From: an uncultured Bacteroidales bacterium
GTDB lineage: Bacteria > Bacteroidota > Bacteroidia > Bacteroidales > Marinilabiliaceae
Length of the DNA stretch: 64,000 nt
Reading direction: 5' to 3'
Assembly: GCA_937892255.1 (NCBI GenBank)
Contig: CALAUL010000016.1
Location: 1 to 64,000 of the forward strand
The notes under the pieces were generated by a model, which was given only the letters and a program-made list of their open reading frames with translations, made no database searches and was not told the DNA's origin. Position numbers and translations under genes: made by a program. Positions 37,364 to 46,036 of the stretch are shown piece after piece (positions within the stretch are counted from its first letter, which is position 1; every line of letters begins with the position of its first letter).

Positions 37364-38391
37364 GATACTTCGGTTTTATACTTGTTTTTTTGTTGATGGA
37401 GCCACAGTTGGCAGAAGCTCAACGGCTTAGAGGAAAAACAGATACGTTGACCGTAGTGTCATACAATATCGAGAATTTTTTCAACCCGACAGACGATCCA
37501 GAAAAAAATGACGATGATTTCACTCCCGAAGGAGCATATCACTGGACGGAATCGCGATTGAGAATCAAGGCAGGTCGCATAGCACGTGTTATCTCCTCTG
37601 TAAATGGTTGGAATATACCGGATATCGTAGGACTTTGTGAAATAGAGGGTCCCGAAGCAGTCGAATTGCTATTGCGTCGAGGTCGTCTGAGACGCTATTA
37701 TGAAGGCTTGTGCTTCCCGACATCAGACGGACGCGGCATAGCTACGGCAATGTTGTATCGCAAGGATCGAGTTGAAGTCCTTCATTCGCAAGCCATAGTC
37801 ACATCATCTCCCGAACGACGATTTTTTACGCGAGACATATTATATGCTAAAATCGCCGTCTCTCGAGATACATTTCATATTTTCGTAAATCATTGGCCAT
37901 CGAAAAGAGGCGGAGGCAATAAATCAGACGCCTTGCGTGATACGGTGGCATTTCAGCTCAAGCAGTTTGTTGATTCGGTTTTAGACGTCTCGTCCAAGGC
38001 AAATGTCATCATTATGGGCGATTTCAACGACTCTGAGACATCTGCGTGCCTGACCTCTGTACTCGGGACTTCCAACGACGCATCTTTCTCCGGCGATAAC
38101 TCGTCAAAGTATCTTTTCAATCTCTCCACTCTTACCTCCGATAAGTCATATAAATACAGAGGAGTTTGGAGAACTATCGACCATATTATAGTTGCGAGGT
38201 CGATGTTAGACAGATATACGTGTTCGTTTGCGGTATATGCACCACCTTATCTCTTGTATCCGGAGCAAATGCCGTATGTCGGAGAAAAGCCTTTACGTAC
38301 ATATCTTGGGCAGAAATACAACGATGGTTATAGCGATCATTTGCCCGTTATTGCAAAGTTTGTGCTTAAAGATTCTATCAATGAAAAATAG
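37360..38391 (+). CDS. secreted endonuclease/exonuclease/phosphatase family protein
   Basis: The 343-residue EEP-family hydrolase has a signal peptide ending Glu-Ala-Gln (about 1-21) and acts in the periplasm or outside the cell. Metal and catalytic motifs are complete: VSYNIENFF, GLCEIEG, VNHWPSK, MGDFND and YSDHLPV. Family members cut DNA, RNA or phosphoesters, and the substrate is not readable from sequence. The ATG at 37360 overlaps the upstream stop. A longer frame from 37312 would disturb the signal peptide. Confidence 0.85.
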   Translation: MRYFGFILVFLLMEPQLAEAQRLRGKTDTLTVVSYNIENFFNPTDDPEKNDDDFTPEGAYHWTESRLRIKAGRIARVISSVNGWNIPDIVGLCEIEGPEAVELLLRRGRLRRYYEGLCFPTSDGRGIATAMLYRKDRVEVLHSQAIVTSSPERRFFTRDILYAKIAVSRDTFHIFVNHWPSKRGGGNKSDALRDTVAFQLKQFVDSVLDVSSKANVIIMGDFNDSETSACLTSVLGTSNDASFSGDNSSKYLFNLSTLTSDKSYKYRGVWRTIDHIIVARSMLDRYTCSFAVYAPPYLLYPEQMPYVGEKPLRTYLGQKYNDGYSDHLPVIAKFVLKDSINEK

Positions 38392-38400
38392 TAAAACATT

Positions 38401-39081
38401 ATGAAATCGACAGTTAAAGTAGAGATGCTTGACATCTATAATCATATCGACAAACCTACTGCTATTATAGTAGCAAATGGTACACCGGGATTTGAAGGCG
38501 TGTTACATGTCTTTCTTACCAACGATAGTCTTTCAACCTGGCTCTCCAATATGCGAGAAAAGTATCCTGACGTTGAGTTTAAGTATGTAGAAGATTCTCT
38601 TGGTGTGGCGGTCAATTTTGTTATTTGGAACGACTTTTCCGGTATGAGTCTTCATACGACAATTGAGTCGTCGCTCGATGTCTCAAAACAAGATTTGTCT
38701 GTTCTTACCGACATAGTCGATAGTTTCGTTGTGATGTCGCGGTTAAACAAAGGACGTATTTCTATAGCAGAGGCGGCTATGCATCTTAAGAACAAAGAAG
38801 TTTACTTTGCAGGCACCATGCCAAATGAAGGAGACAAAATGTCGACTAAGAACGTTGTTCGCGGTGCTACTTTTTTAAAACGCACTTCAAACGGAGAGAC
38901 ATACGAATCGTTGGCAGTATATCTGAGTATCGACAGTGCTCGTGCCTCATGTCCTGACAAGACGCCTATATCGTCGTGTAAACTTTCTGATCTTGCGAAG
39001 TTATGGGACGGTCTTTATCCATTGATAATTGAGCCTAAACGTGCATTTTGTGTGGAGTTCTCGCCTATATCTCTTTTGTAG
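38401..39081 (+). CDS. hypothetical protein, possibly SseB-like C-terminus
   Basis: This is a 226-residue protein without signal peptide or membrane helix. I do not recognise the first half. The second half has a pattern of short strands (YFAGTMP, YESLAVYLSIDSA, LSDLAKLW, YPLIIEPKRAFCVEF) that faintly recalls the SseB C-terminal fold, but similarity is too weak to name it. It starts 10 bases after the secreted nuclease gene and is convergent, 11 bases apart, with the MBL hydrolase. Being cytoplasmic, it is the odd member of an otherwise exported operon. Confidence 0.65.
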   Translation: MKSTVKVEMLDIYNHIDKPTAIIVANGTPGFEGVLHVFLTNDSLSTWLSNMREKYPDVEFKYVEDSLGVAVNFVIWNDFSGMSLHTTIESSLDVSKQDLSVLTDIVDSFVVMSRLNKGRISIAEAAMHLKNKEVYFAGTMPNEGDKMSTKNVVRGATFLKRTSNGETYESLAVYLSIDSARASCPDKTPISSCKLSDLAKLWDGLYPLIIEPKRAFCVEFSPISLL

Positions 39082-39092
39082 AGTGATTTCGT

Positions 39093-39905
39093 TCAATTGT
39101 TGATAGTATAGACTTCTCCTACATCATTGCGTTTGATGGCAGTGATGGTATATTTGTCGTTGAGGTCATTGAACTCACCGAGAGCTTTGTCTATGGTGTT
39201 GTTGTTCTCGCTAATGTGTGAGAGTATTACGAGTTGCAGTTTTTCGGGTTGTGTCTCATCCAACAAGTCATGAGCTTGTCTGTTTGATAGATGTCCTTCG
39301 TTGCCGGAAACTCTGTCTTTGAGTTTCTTGGGGTATGGACCATTTTTGAGCATAGTCTCGTCGTAGTTAGATTCCAAAAAGACGGCGTTGCATAGTTTGA
39401 AGTGACTTTTCAGTGTGTCTGTCACTTTGCCTATGTCAGTAAATACGCCAATGTTGGTGCCGTTAATGTCTATCCTGAAACTACAAGGCTCCAATACGTC
39501 GTGAGGTTTCGTAAGGCAATGAATCTTAAAGTCGTTTACAGTTAAAGATTCTCCGCAAGCTATGATATTAACCATTTCGCTGGGCATGTAGTATGGCTTT
39601 GTCATTTTTGCGGTGCCGGCAGTCATGTATATCTTTGCTCTCGGGTGTCGTTTGCAAAAGCCTTTTAGGCCTCTCACGTGGTCTGAATGTTCGTGTGTGA
39701 CAAATACCGCAATGACTTTTTCTAAGCTTATGCCGCATTTGAAAGCTCGTTGCGAGAGTGACAACATCGGATTTTTTGATTTGCGATTTGTCGGATTGTA
39801 TGATACTCCGACATCTATAAGTATAGCGTTATCACCATATTCTATGTAGTACGCATTGCCACTACTTCCCGAGGCTAATGCACATATTCGTATTTTCTTG
39901 TCCAT
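39093..39905 (-). CDS. MBL-fold metallo-hydrolase (WalJ/YycJ-like)
   Basis: The 270-residue cytoplasmic protein has the start CALASGSSGNAYYIE and the metal motif THEHSDHVRGL. A late SNYDE and a C-terminal ILSHISENNN motif complete the pattern of WalJ (YycJ), a 5'-to-3' exonuclease-like MBL protein linked to DNA repair or cell-wall coordination in Firmicutes. The ATG at 39905 gives a family-like start. A longer frame to 39971 adds no conserved residues and covers the promoter box. Confidence 0.85.
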   Translation of the reverse strand: MDKKIRICALASGSSGNAYYIEYGDNAILIDVGVSYNPTNRKSKNPMLSLSQRAFKCGISLEKVIAVFVTHEHSDHVRGLKGFCKRHPRAKIYMTAGTAKMTKPYYMPSEMVNIIACGESLTVNDFKIHCLTKPHDVLEPCSFRIDINGTNIGVFTDIGKVTDTLKSHFKLCNAVFLESNYDETMLKNGPYPKKLKDRVSGNEGHLSNRQAHDLLDETQPEKLQLVILSHISENNNTIDKALGEFNDLNDKYTITAIKRNDVGEVYTINN

Positions 39906-39913
39906 TTCAATCA

Positions 39914-39921
39914 CAAAGATA
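39914..39921 (-). promoter_or_regulatory. -7 box TATCTTTG of the MBL hydrolase gene
   Basis: On the minus strand TATCTTTG ends 8 bases before the ATG at 39905, implying a very short 5' leader or leaderless mRNA. A -33 TTG is not evident. Confidence 0.4.
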
Positions 39922-40008
39922 CAACAAAGAAATGAATTAAGACGATGTTTTAATTCGAGCTTAAAAAACAAAGCAAAATAAGGGACAATAATCTTGTTGA
40001 ATCGGATA

Positions 40009-40809
40009 CTAAAATTCGGTTCCCTTTATCAATTGTTTTATTTCGTATATGTCGCGGAGTAGTTTTGAGAGATGATAAGTATCGCGGATTGCGTTTTTGT
40101 CAGTGTCTGTCATGATGATTTTGTATCGAGTGTTATTACCCGAAGGCGATGTGCCACAGAATGTGACCTCGATGCGTTCTCGAGTGTTGTTGGCAATAAA
40201 GCTTGCAACGCCATTGTCAGAACCGTGTTTGTATTTGACTATTTCCCATGTTCTGCCGTTGAGGTTGAAATTGTGTCGGTAAGCTCCTGAAGCGATGGTA
40301 TCTGTTATGATGAGGTTTTCTCCTATTTTGACTTGTACGCCGTTGTGGTATATGCGTCCTTCACCTGTGTAGTTAGATGACATGTAAAAAACGCCGTTGA
40401 TGTCGGTATAACTGCGTATGTGACTTCTTTCGGAAGCACTATATGCAGATTGTCTTTTGTGGGCGAACACGGGAGGGTCAGCATGTTTGTCTTCGATATA
40501 GAAATTGTCGAGGACTTGCGACATCTCGTCTTCTTTCTCGGTGAGCAGAGAGTCAAGGTATCGTTTGTTGTATTCGCGTTCGGTCTTTTGGACTATTTTA
40601 AGCATATCGGTTGCTTCGATGGTTGTATTTTCTACATCATAATAGGTGTGTATTATGCTGTCCAAAAGTAATTTGGATTCTGCGTAGTCGCGTGCCATGT
40701 AGGCTTCGATGGCTTTATCAAAAGTCAACTGCGCCAGATCTTCTTTTGATGGTGCACAAGCCGTGCAGAGAGCCAAAGCTGTTAGCGTTATTTTTATCTT
40801 CATTTTCAT
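40009..40809 (-). CDS. hypothetical lipoprotein
   Basis: The 266-residue lipoprotein (lipobox CTAC, Cys18) has a helical, charged region (about 20-110) resembling a TPR-like or coiled segment. A beta-rich C-terminal half with an SGAYRHNFNLNGRTWE stretch follows. I do not recognise the family. Its ATG overlaps the rlmN stop (ATGA), so it is translationally coupled to a cytoplasmic rRNA/tRNA methylase, an arrangement without obvious functional meaning. Confidence 0.7.
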   Translation of the reverse strand: MKMKIKITLTALALCTACAPSKEDLAQLTFDKAIEAYMARDYAESKLLLDSIIHTYYDVENTTIEATDMLKIVQKTEREYNKRYLDSLLTEKEDEMSQVLDNFYIEDKHADPPVFAHKRQSAYSASERSHIRSYTDINGVFYMSSNYTGEGRIYHNGVQVKIGENLIITDTIASGAYRHNFNLNGRTWEIVKYKHGSDNGVASFIANNTRERIEVTFCGTSPSGNNTRYKIIMTDTDKNAIRDTYHLSKLLRDIYEIKQLIKGTEF

Positions 40810-41843
40810 TTGTCTAACTCTAACTGTTTAGTTGATAGTAATCCGCATGCGGCATCGATGTCACTGCCTCGAGAGTTGCGCACTGTGGCGGTGAATCCCT
40901 TGGCGTTGAGACTATCTCGGAACGACTCTAAATGTTTGAGATATAGAGTTCTGTTTGTTGTGTTGTTGCCTTCGGCGGAAGTAGTATTGAGTGGAATGAT
41001 GTTGATGTGACATCTCATGCCGTTAAGTAACGTTGTCAAGGCTTTAATATGTTCGTTACTATCGTTTTGTCCTTCTATAAGAGTGTATTCAAAGGTGAGT
41101 TTGCGTTGCCCGCTCCAGTCGTATTGTCGGAGTTTGGCTATGGTCTGAGTTATAGGCCATTTTTTTTCTGTGGGCATTATTGCTTCGCGCTGAGGAGATA
41201 TGGCGTTGTGTAGACTTATGGCTAAGTGAGCTTGACACTTTTGTAAGAACTCTTCTGTTTGTGGTTGAACGCCTATGGTAGAGACTGTGATGCGTCGCGG
41301 ACTCCATGCGTATCCCCAATCTGATGTGAGTATCTCTATGCTTTTCAGTACTTCGGACAGGTTATCCATAGGCTCTCCCATTCCCATATAGACGATGTTT
41401 GTAAGATGCTTGCTTTCGGGTATTGAGGCCATTTGTCCGAGTATTTCGCCTGCTGTCAGGTTTGCTTTGAACCCCATGCGTCCCGTCATGCAGAAGGCAC
41501 ATCCCATCTTGCAACCTACTTGACATGAGACGCAGAGTGTTGCTCGTTCGCCATCGGGGATATATGCTGTTTCGATATATCCTCCTTGTGCTTGGAAGAG
41601 GTATTTCTTTGTTCCGTCTGTTGATTCTGCTACGCGCACATAACGGGAGCGTCCTACTTCGTAGTGTTGTGACAGACGTTCGCGAGAGGCTTTCGACAAG
41701 TTTGTCATGTCGGCAATGTTATTAACCTCTTTTTTGTAAAGCCAGTCACAAATTTGTTTGGCTGCGAACTTGGGCATTCCCATTTCTGTCGTCAGTGCTT
41801 GTATTTCGCACAATGTCAAACCGAAGAGGCGTTGTTTGTTCAT
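40806..41843 (-). CDS. rlmN: 23S rRNA/tRNA adenine-C2 methyltransferase
   Basis: RlmN is a radical-SAM enzyme that methylates C2 of A2503 in 23S rRNA and A37 in some tRNAs. From the ATG at 41843 it has 345 residues. The [4Fe-4S] cysteines C111, C115 and C118 (CxxxCxxC) are intact, and the C-terminal segment SDIDAACGLL carries the catalytic Cys. The ATG overlaps the cvfB stop (ATGA). The longer frame from 41930 lies inside cvfB and is rejected. Confidence 0.95.
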   Translation of the reverse strand: MNKQRLFGLTLCEIQALTTEMGMPKFAAKQICDWLYKKEVNNIADMTNLSKASRERLSQHYEVGRSRYVRVAESTDGTKKYLFQAQGGYIETAYIPDGERATLCVSCQVGCKMGCAFCMTGRMGFKANLTAGEILGQMASIPESKHLTNIVYMGMGEPMDNLSEVLKSIEILTSDWGYAWSPRRITVSTIGVQPQTEEFLQKCQAHLAISLHNAISPQREAIMPTEKKWPITQTIAKLRQYDWSGQRKLTFEYTLIEGQNDSNEHIKALTTLLNGMRCHINIIPLNTTSAEGNNTTNRTLYLKHLESFRDSLNAKGFTATVRNSRGSDIDAACGLLSTKQLELDK

Positions 41844-42685
41844 AGCAATTCGATGCCTTGAGAAGTTATATTTATAACGCCCTCTTTGTAAAGGGTTCCG
41901 ATAGTCATTTTGAAGGCTTTTTTCGAGCAACCGAAGATGACTTTTATAGTCTCGGGTTCGGTTTTGTCTCCTACGGGCATAGAGCCTCCGTGCTCACGCA
42001 GGCGACGTATTATCACTTCGCGAAGTGAGTCGACCTTGTTATAGCCGAGAGCTCTAAGCGAGAGGTCTATTTTGTCGTCGTCACGAACCTTAGCGATGTA
42101 AGCCTTTGTCTTTTCTCCGATGGAGAGACGTCGATGCACTTCGCTGTTGTAAATAATGCCGGTATGAGTATTGTTTATGATGGCTTTGTAGCCGAGAGGA
42201 GTCTGTTCACAGATGAGGATATTGACTTCTTCTCCTTGTTCGTACTTTGGAGCGAGATTGTCGAGGTATTTGTTGTATTTCTCGGTGGCGGCAATGCGTC
42301 CGCTGTTGGAGTCAAGGAAGATGTAGACGATGTACGATTCATCGACATTCATGCGTGAGCGTTGTTCGCGATATGGAACGAGTAGGTCTTTTAACAGACC
42401 CCAATCAAGGAATGCACCATGTTGAGTGACTGTCTTGACCTTTAGGAAAGCGAATTCGCCTACGACAGCAAATGGCTTTTCTGTTGTCGCTATCAGACGA
42501 TCTTCAGAGTCGCGATAGATGAAAGCGTCGATGTTGTTCCCAACCTCGACATTGTCGGGAAGATATTTTTTCGGCATGAGGATGTCGCCCATGTCGCCAC
42601 CATCGAGATATGCGCCGAAATCAACCATTCTGGCAACACGCAGAGAGTTGTATTTGCCAACCGATATGCTACTTTTTTTCTCCAT
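41840..42685 (-). CDS. S1-like RNA-binding protein (CvfB family)
   Basis: The 281-residue protein has the CvfB layout: tandem S1-type OB domains (starting GKYNSLRVARMVDFGAYLDGG and later AFLDWGLLKDLLVPYREQ) and a C-terminal winged-helix-like domain with FGCSKKAFKMTIGTLYKEG. CvfB proteins affect virulence and RNA metabolism in Firmicutes. Their role in Bacteroidota is unknown. The ATG at 42685 fits the -7 box just upstream. A start at 42703 would include that box. Confidence 0.88.
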   Translation of the reverse strand: MEKKSSISVGKYNSLRVARMVDFGAYLDGGDMGDILMPKKYLPDNVEVGNNIDAFIYRDSEDRLIATTEKPFAVVGEFAFLKVKTVTQHGAFLDWGLLKDLLVPYREQRSRMNVDESYIVYIFLDSNSGRIAATEKYNKYLDNLAPKYEQGEEVNILICEQTPLGYKAIINNTHTGIIYNSEVHRRLSIGEKTKAYIAKVRDDDKIDLSLRALGYNKVDSLREVIIRRLREHGGSMPVGDKTEPETIKVIFGCSKKAFKMTIGTLYKEGVINITSQGIELL

Positions 42686-42691
42686 AAAGCG

Positions 42692-42699
42692 CAAAGATA
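42692..42699 (-). promoter_or_regulatory. -7 box TATCTTTG of cvfB
   Basis: Minus-strand TATCTTTG ends 6 bases before the cvfB ATG at 42685. The leader would be almost absent. It faces a plus-strand box (42713-42720) across a 39-base gap. Confidence 0.45.
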
Positions 42700-42712
42700 C
42701 CATTTTTCTGCG

Positions 42713-42720
42713 TAACTTTA
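42713..42720 (+). promoter_or_regulatory. -7-like box TAACTTTA of the DUF3820 gene
   Basis: TAACTTTA differs from TAnnTTTG at the last base and ends 4 bases before the ATG at 42725. If used, the mRNA would be leaderless. The assignment is weak without a -33 match. Confidence 0.3.
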
Positions 42721-42724
42721 CCCC

Positions 42725-42937
42725 ATGAATAGCAATATTTTAACAGATTTAGTATCTACTCCTATGCCTTATGGAAAATATAGGGGGTGTTTGATATGCG
42801 ATTTGCCGGAGCCATATTTGGTTTGGTTGCAGTCCAAGGGGTTCCCAAAGGGGAAGTTGGGGAATTTGTTGTCAACGATGTACGAAATACGTTTGAATGG
42901 GTTGGAATATTTGCTTAAGCCATTGCGTAATAATTAA
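42725..42937 (+). CDS. DUF3820 family small protein
   Basis: The 70-residue protein matches DUF3820: the MPYGKYRGCLICDLPEPYL segment and the KGFPKGKLGNLL segment are family signatures. It is predicted to be cytoplasmic, and its function is unknown (some relatives are annotated as quorum-sensing-regulated virulence factors). It is divergent from cvfB with 39 bases between start codons, and 12 bases precede the next gene. Confidence 0.85.
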   Translation: MNSNILTDLVSTPMPYGKYRGCLICDLPEPYLVWLQSKGFPKGKLGNLLSTMYEIRLNGLEYLLKPLRNN

Positions 42938-42949
42938 ATAGAGACAAAG

Positions 42950-43714
42950 ATGAATGAGTTGTTGTTAGGTATAAAATATACGTTTTCGTCGTTTGGATAT
43001 ATACATCGGCATAGGTTGGGTTATGTCTATTTGATATCGCTGTGCTTAATCGTTTTGTACACGATTGCAAATATGAAGATTTCTGGTTATGTGTCGGACT
43101 ACATAGAAATGTTGGTAGACGCATGGTTGAACTCCATGTCGTTGCCAGATTGGCTAAATGGAACTATTAGCACAACAGCAATGGTGATAACTTCGGTGAT
43201 ATGTTTTATTGCTATTGCCACGTTGGGAGGTTCTATAATTATGATATTGTTGTCGCCTCTTTTTTCACATATTGCGGAGAAAGTCACATCGAATATTACG
43301 GGGAATACATATCCTTTTAAGATAAAGGTCTTTCTTTACCAGATATGGCGAGGAATAAGGATATCGCTTCGCAATATAGTCTTGCAATATGCCATAATAA
43401 TCGTGTTGTTTATTTTTAGCTTTGTTCCTGCTTTGGGCTGGTTTTGCAATATCGCAATCTTTTTTGTCAATGCCTTCTTTTATGGCTTTACATTGATGGA
43501 TTATGCATTCGAGGTAAAGATGATGACTATAAAACGGAGTGCAGAATTTGCCAATACCAACAAGTTGTTGCTTATTGGTTTGGGATTGTCATTTTCAATG
43601 TGTATGTTTTTGCCTATTGTTGGAATGTACTTGGCGGCATTTATTGTTCCGGCAACAGTTGTAGCAGGTGTCAGACTATTGAATGAGCGAAATACGGAAA
43701 TTGAGCAAAACTGA
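42950..43714 (+). CDS. EI24/CysZ-like integral membrane protein
   Basis: The 254-residue protein has four to six hydrophobic helices (about 22-45, 75-100, 140-180, 205-235) and the EI24-domain pattern, including a conserved FSFVPALGWF stretch and an FFYGFTLMDYAFE motif. The family includes CysZ sulfate channels, so anion transport is possible but unproven here. It is 12 bases after the DUF3820 gene. Confidence 0.8.
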   Translation: MNELLLGIKYTFSSFGYIHRHRLGYVYLISLCLIVLYTIANMKISGYVSDYIEMLVDAWLNSMSLPDWLNGTISTTAMVITSVICFIAIATLGGSIIMILLSPLFSHIAEKVTSNITGNTYPFKIKVFLYQIWRGIRISLRNIVLQYAIIIVLFIFSFVPALGWFCNIAIFFVNAFFYGFTLMDYAFEVKMMTIKRSAEFANTNKLLLIGLGLSFSMCMFLPIVGMYLAAFIVPATVVAGVRLLNERNTEIEQN

Positions 43715-43775
43715 ACGTTTGTCGGTTAGAGACAAATTAAATAACGTATAACTCTAAATATTGATTCCTATTTAT

Positions 43776-43783
43776 TAACTTTG
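43776..43783 (+). promoter_or_regulatory. -7 box TAACTTTG of the surA cluster
   Basis: TAACTTTG matches TAnnTTTG and lies 22 bases before the ATG at 43806. A TTG at 43761-43763 is only 12 bases upstream, which is too close for a standard -33 element. Confidence 0.4.
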
Positions 43784-43805
43784 CGCAATTGATTTAGGAC
43801 ATCAG

Positions 43806-44669
43806 ATGAATATGATGAAAAAAATAGCAATGTTGATGTTGGTGCTGGTGGGTGTTGTGTCGTGTGACAATGTTTCTGAAGAAAAGAAAATTGTCTCGGT
43901 TGGAGACAGCTACCTTACAGAGTCTCGACTCATGGCAGCTTTGCCTTCAAACGTGTCAGTGGCAGATAGTCAGATTATAGCAGAGGAATTTGTGAAACGT
44001 TGGGTGCAGCAGCAAGTTTTGTTGCAAAAGGCGCAGTTGAACCTTACGAGCGACGATCAAGACATAGAGTTGGCTGTGGAGGAGTATCGAACATCGCTGA
44101 TAGTGGAACGTTATCAGCAGAAAGTTGTAGCAAGTCTCTTTAATCCTATTATTGCCGATACAGCGATGGAGGCATATTATGAAGAGATGAAGCATAATTT
44201 TAAGCTTCATGACAATATCATTAAAGGAGTGTTTGCCGTTGTACCGAATGGTGTGCGAGATATAAAGAAAATTAAAAAGATACTGACCTCTGATAAAGTG
44301 GAGAATATTGTTGAGTTGGAGAAATATTTGTACACATCATCGAGTAAGTATGAAATTTCGCTCGATAAGTGGATGCCGATGTCGTATGTGCGTTCGTATA
44401 TGCCTAATGATATGTTGAAAAACGAAGTGGCGATGCTGAAATCCAAAAAGTTGATAGAGACAACCGATGGTGAAAATACATATTTGCTCAGAGTGTTGAA
44501 CTACATGGAAGTAGATGATGTGTCGCCGTTGGATTTTGTGAAAGAACAGATATATACGATATTGCTCAACAAAGAGAAGATAAAGTTCATAAAGAAGATG
44601 AAAAACGACTTGTTGAACGAGGCTCATAAAAACAATAGCATAAAATATTACAACGAAACAAATAGATGA
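43806..44669 (+). CDS. SurA-like periplasmic lipoprotein lacking a parvulin domain
   Basis: The 287-residue lipoprotein (lipobox VVSC, Cys20) is predicted to be mostly helical. The helical N-terminal part resembles SurA/PpiC chaperone cores, but no parvulin-type isomerase motif is visible. Its stop overlaps the surA start (ATGA). Position in front of surA and an OstA-like gene suggests an outer-membrane protein chaperone. The assignment is by context and fold, not by close homology. Confidence 0.7.
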   Translation: MNMMKKIAMLMLVLVGVVSCDNVSEEKKIVSVGDSYLTESRLMAALPSNVSVADSQIIAEEFVKRWVQQQVLLQKAQLNLTSDDQDIELAVEEYRTSLIVERYQQKVVASLFNPIIADTAMEAYYEEMKHNFKLHDNIIKGVFAVVPNGVRDIKKIKKILTSDKVENIVELEKYLYTSSSKYEISLDKWMPMSYVRSYMPNDMLKNEVAMLKSKKLIETTDGENTYLLRVLNYMEVDDVSPLDFVKEQIYTILLNKEKIKFIKKMKNDLLNEAHKNNSIKYYNETNR

Positions 44670-46027
44670 TGAGAAAGACTGTTTTTGCGAAGATATACAT
44701 AATGATGACACTCGTTGTATCGGCCACAACGATGCATGCACAGAAAGTACTTATCGATGAAGTTATTGCAACGGTGGGCGATGATGCAATATTGCGTTCA
44801 GACGTAGAGTATCAGTACGAGCAGGCACTTATAGATGGAACGACTTTCAATGGAGACATGAAATGTCATATTTTTGAGCAACTGCTTATACAGAAACTGA
44901 TGATAAATCAGGCAAAGATAGACAGTGTGGTGGTTGATGAGAATGAAGTCGTAAATCAGGTCGATAGTCGTATTAACTACTTCATGCAACAAGTTGGAGG
45001 TCAAGAGAAATTGGAGGAGTACTTCAATAAACCGTTGGCACAGATAAAACGAGACCAAATGGAAGTTGTGCGTACGCAGATGATAACTCAGCGTATGCAA
45101 GGCGAAATAACAAAAGATATAAAGATAACTCCTTCTGAAATACGAGATTACTATAATCGTATGTCGGAAGACAGTATACCATTTATTCCAGCACAATACG
45201 AGATAATGCAGATAGTGTTGTATCCGGCAGTGGAGCAAGAGGAGATAGATCGTATAAAGGGCCGTTTGAGAGAGTTTCAAAAGCAAGTTGCCGAAGGTCG
45301 AGATTTTGCGACACTTGCCGTTCTCTATTCTGATGACCCTGGTTCGGCAACACGTGGAGGAGATTTGGGTTGGTATACCAAATCAGGTTTTGTGCCTGAA
45401 TTCTCGGCTGTGGCATTCAACCTACAAGAAAAGGGTAAAGTCTCTAAGATTGTGGAGACAGAGTTTGGTTATCATATCATTCAACTCATAGACAGGAAGG
45501 GAGAACGTATCAATTGCCGTCACATTCTCCTAAAGCCAAAGTTGAGTGCCGAGAATAAAAAGAAAGCATCGGCGTTTCTTGATACAGTGTCGGTAATGAT
45601 AAATCAAGATAAGATATCATTTGAACAAGCTGCTATAAGATTCTCCATGGACAAGGATTCTCGTTCGAATGGCGGTCTTATGGTAAACCCAAACACCGGT
45701 TCGTCGAAGTTTCAGATAAACGAATTGCCGGCCGAGGTGGCAAAAGCAATACAAGGATTGAAAGAGGGTGAATATTCAAAGCCATTCATGATGATAGATG
45801 AACAGAAGGGAAAGGAAACATATAGAATGGTTATGTTGAAAAGGCGTTATGAGCCTCATAAAGCAAGTATGCGAGAAGACTATTCGATGCTCCAAACTAT
45901 GATGGAAGACAGGAAACGCAAGGACGTTGTTGATGAATGGATAACAAAACGCATACAAGAGTTGTATGTCAATATATCACCGGAGTGGCAAAATTGTGAG
46001 TTCCAATATGAAGGTTGGGTTCATTAA
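44666..46027 (+). CDS. periplasmic peptidylprolyl isomerase/chaperone SurA-like
   Basis: The 453-residue protein has a signal peptide (about 1-25, ending His-Ala-Gln), an N-terminal chaperone region (about 27-170) and two parvulin PPIase domains. The first is clear (about 178-275, with FATLAVLYSDDPGSATRGGDLGW). The second (about 280-385, with INCRHILLKPKLSAE) is more divergent. SurA folds beta-barrel proteins on their way to the BAM complex. It is coupled to the upstream chaperone-like lipoprotein and followed by the OstA-like gene, a recurrent Bacteroidota envelope cluster. Confidence 0.9.
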   Translation: MMRKTVFAKIYIMMTLVVSATTMHAQKVLIDEVIATVGDDAILRSDVEYQYEQALIDGTTFNGDMKCHIFEQLLIQKLMINQAKIDSVVVDENEVVNQVDSRINYFMQQVGGQEKLEEYFNKPLAQIKRDQMEVVRTQMITQRMQGEITKDIKITPSEIRDYYNRMSEDSIPFIPAQYEIMQIVLYPAVEQEEIDRIKGRLREFQKQVAEGRDFATLAVLYSDDPGSATRGGDLGWYTKSGFVPEFSAVAFNLQEKGKVSKIVETEFGYHIIQLIDRKGERINCRHILLKPKLSAENKKKASAFLDTVSVMINQDKISFEQAAIRFSMDKDSRSNGGLMVNPNTGSSKFQINELPAEVAKAIQGLKEGEYSKPFMMIDEQKGKETYRMVMLKRRYEPHKASMREDYSMLQTMMEDRKRKDVVDEWITKRIQELYVNISPEWQNCEFQYEGWVH

Positions 46028-46036
46028 ACAGAAGTG

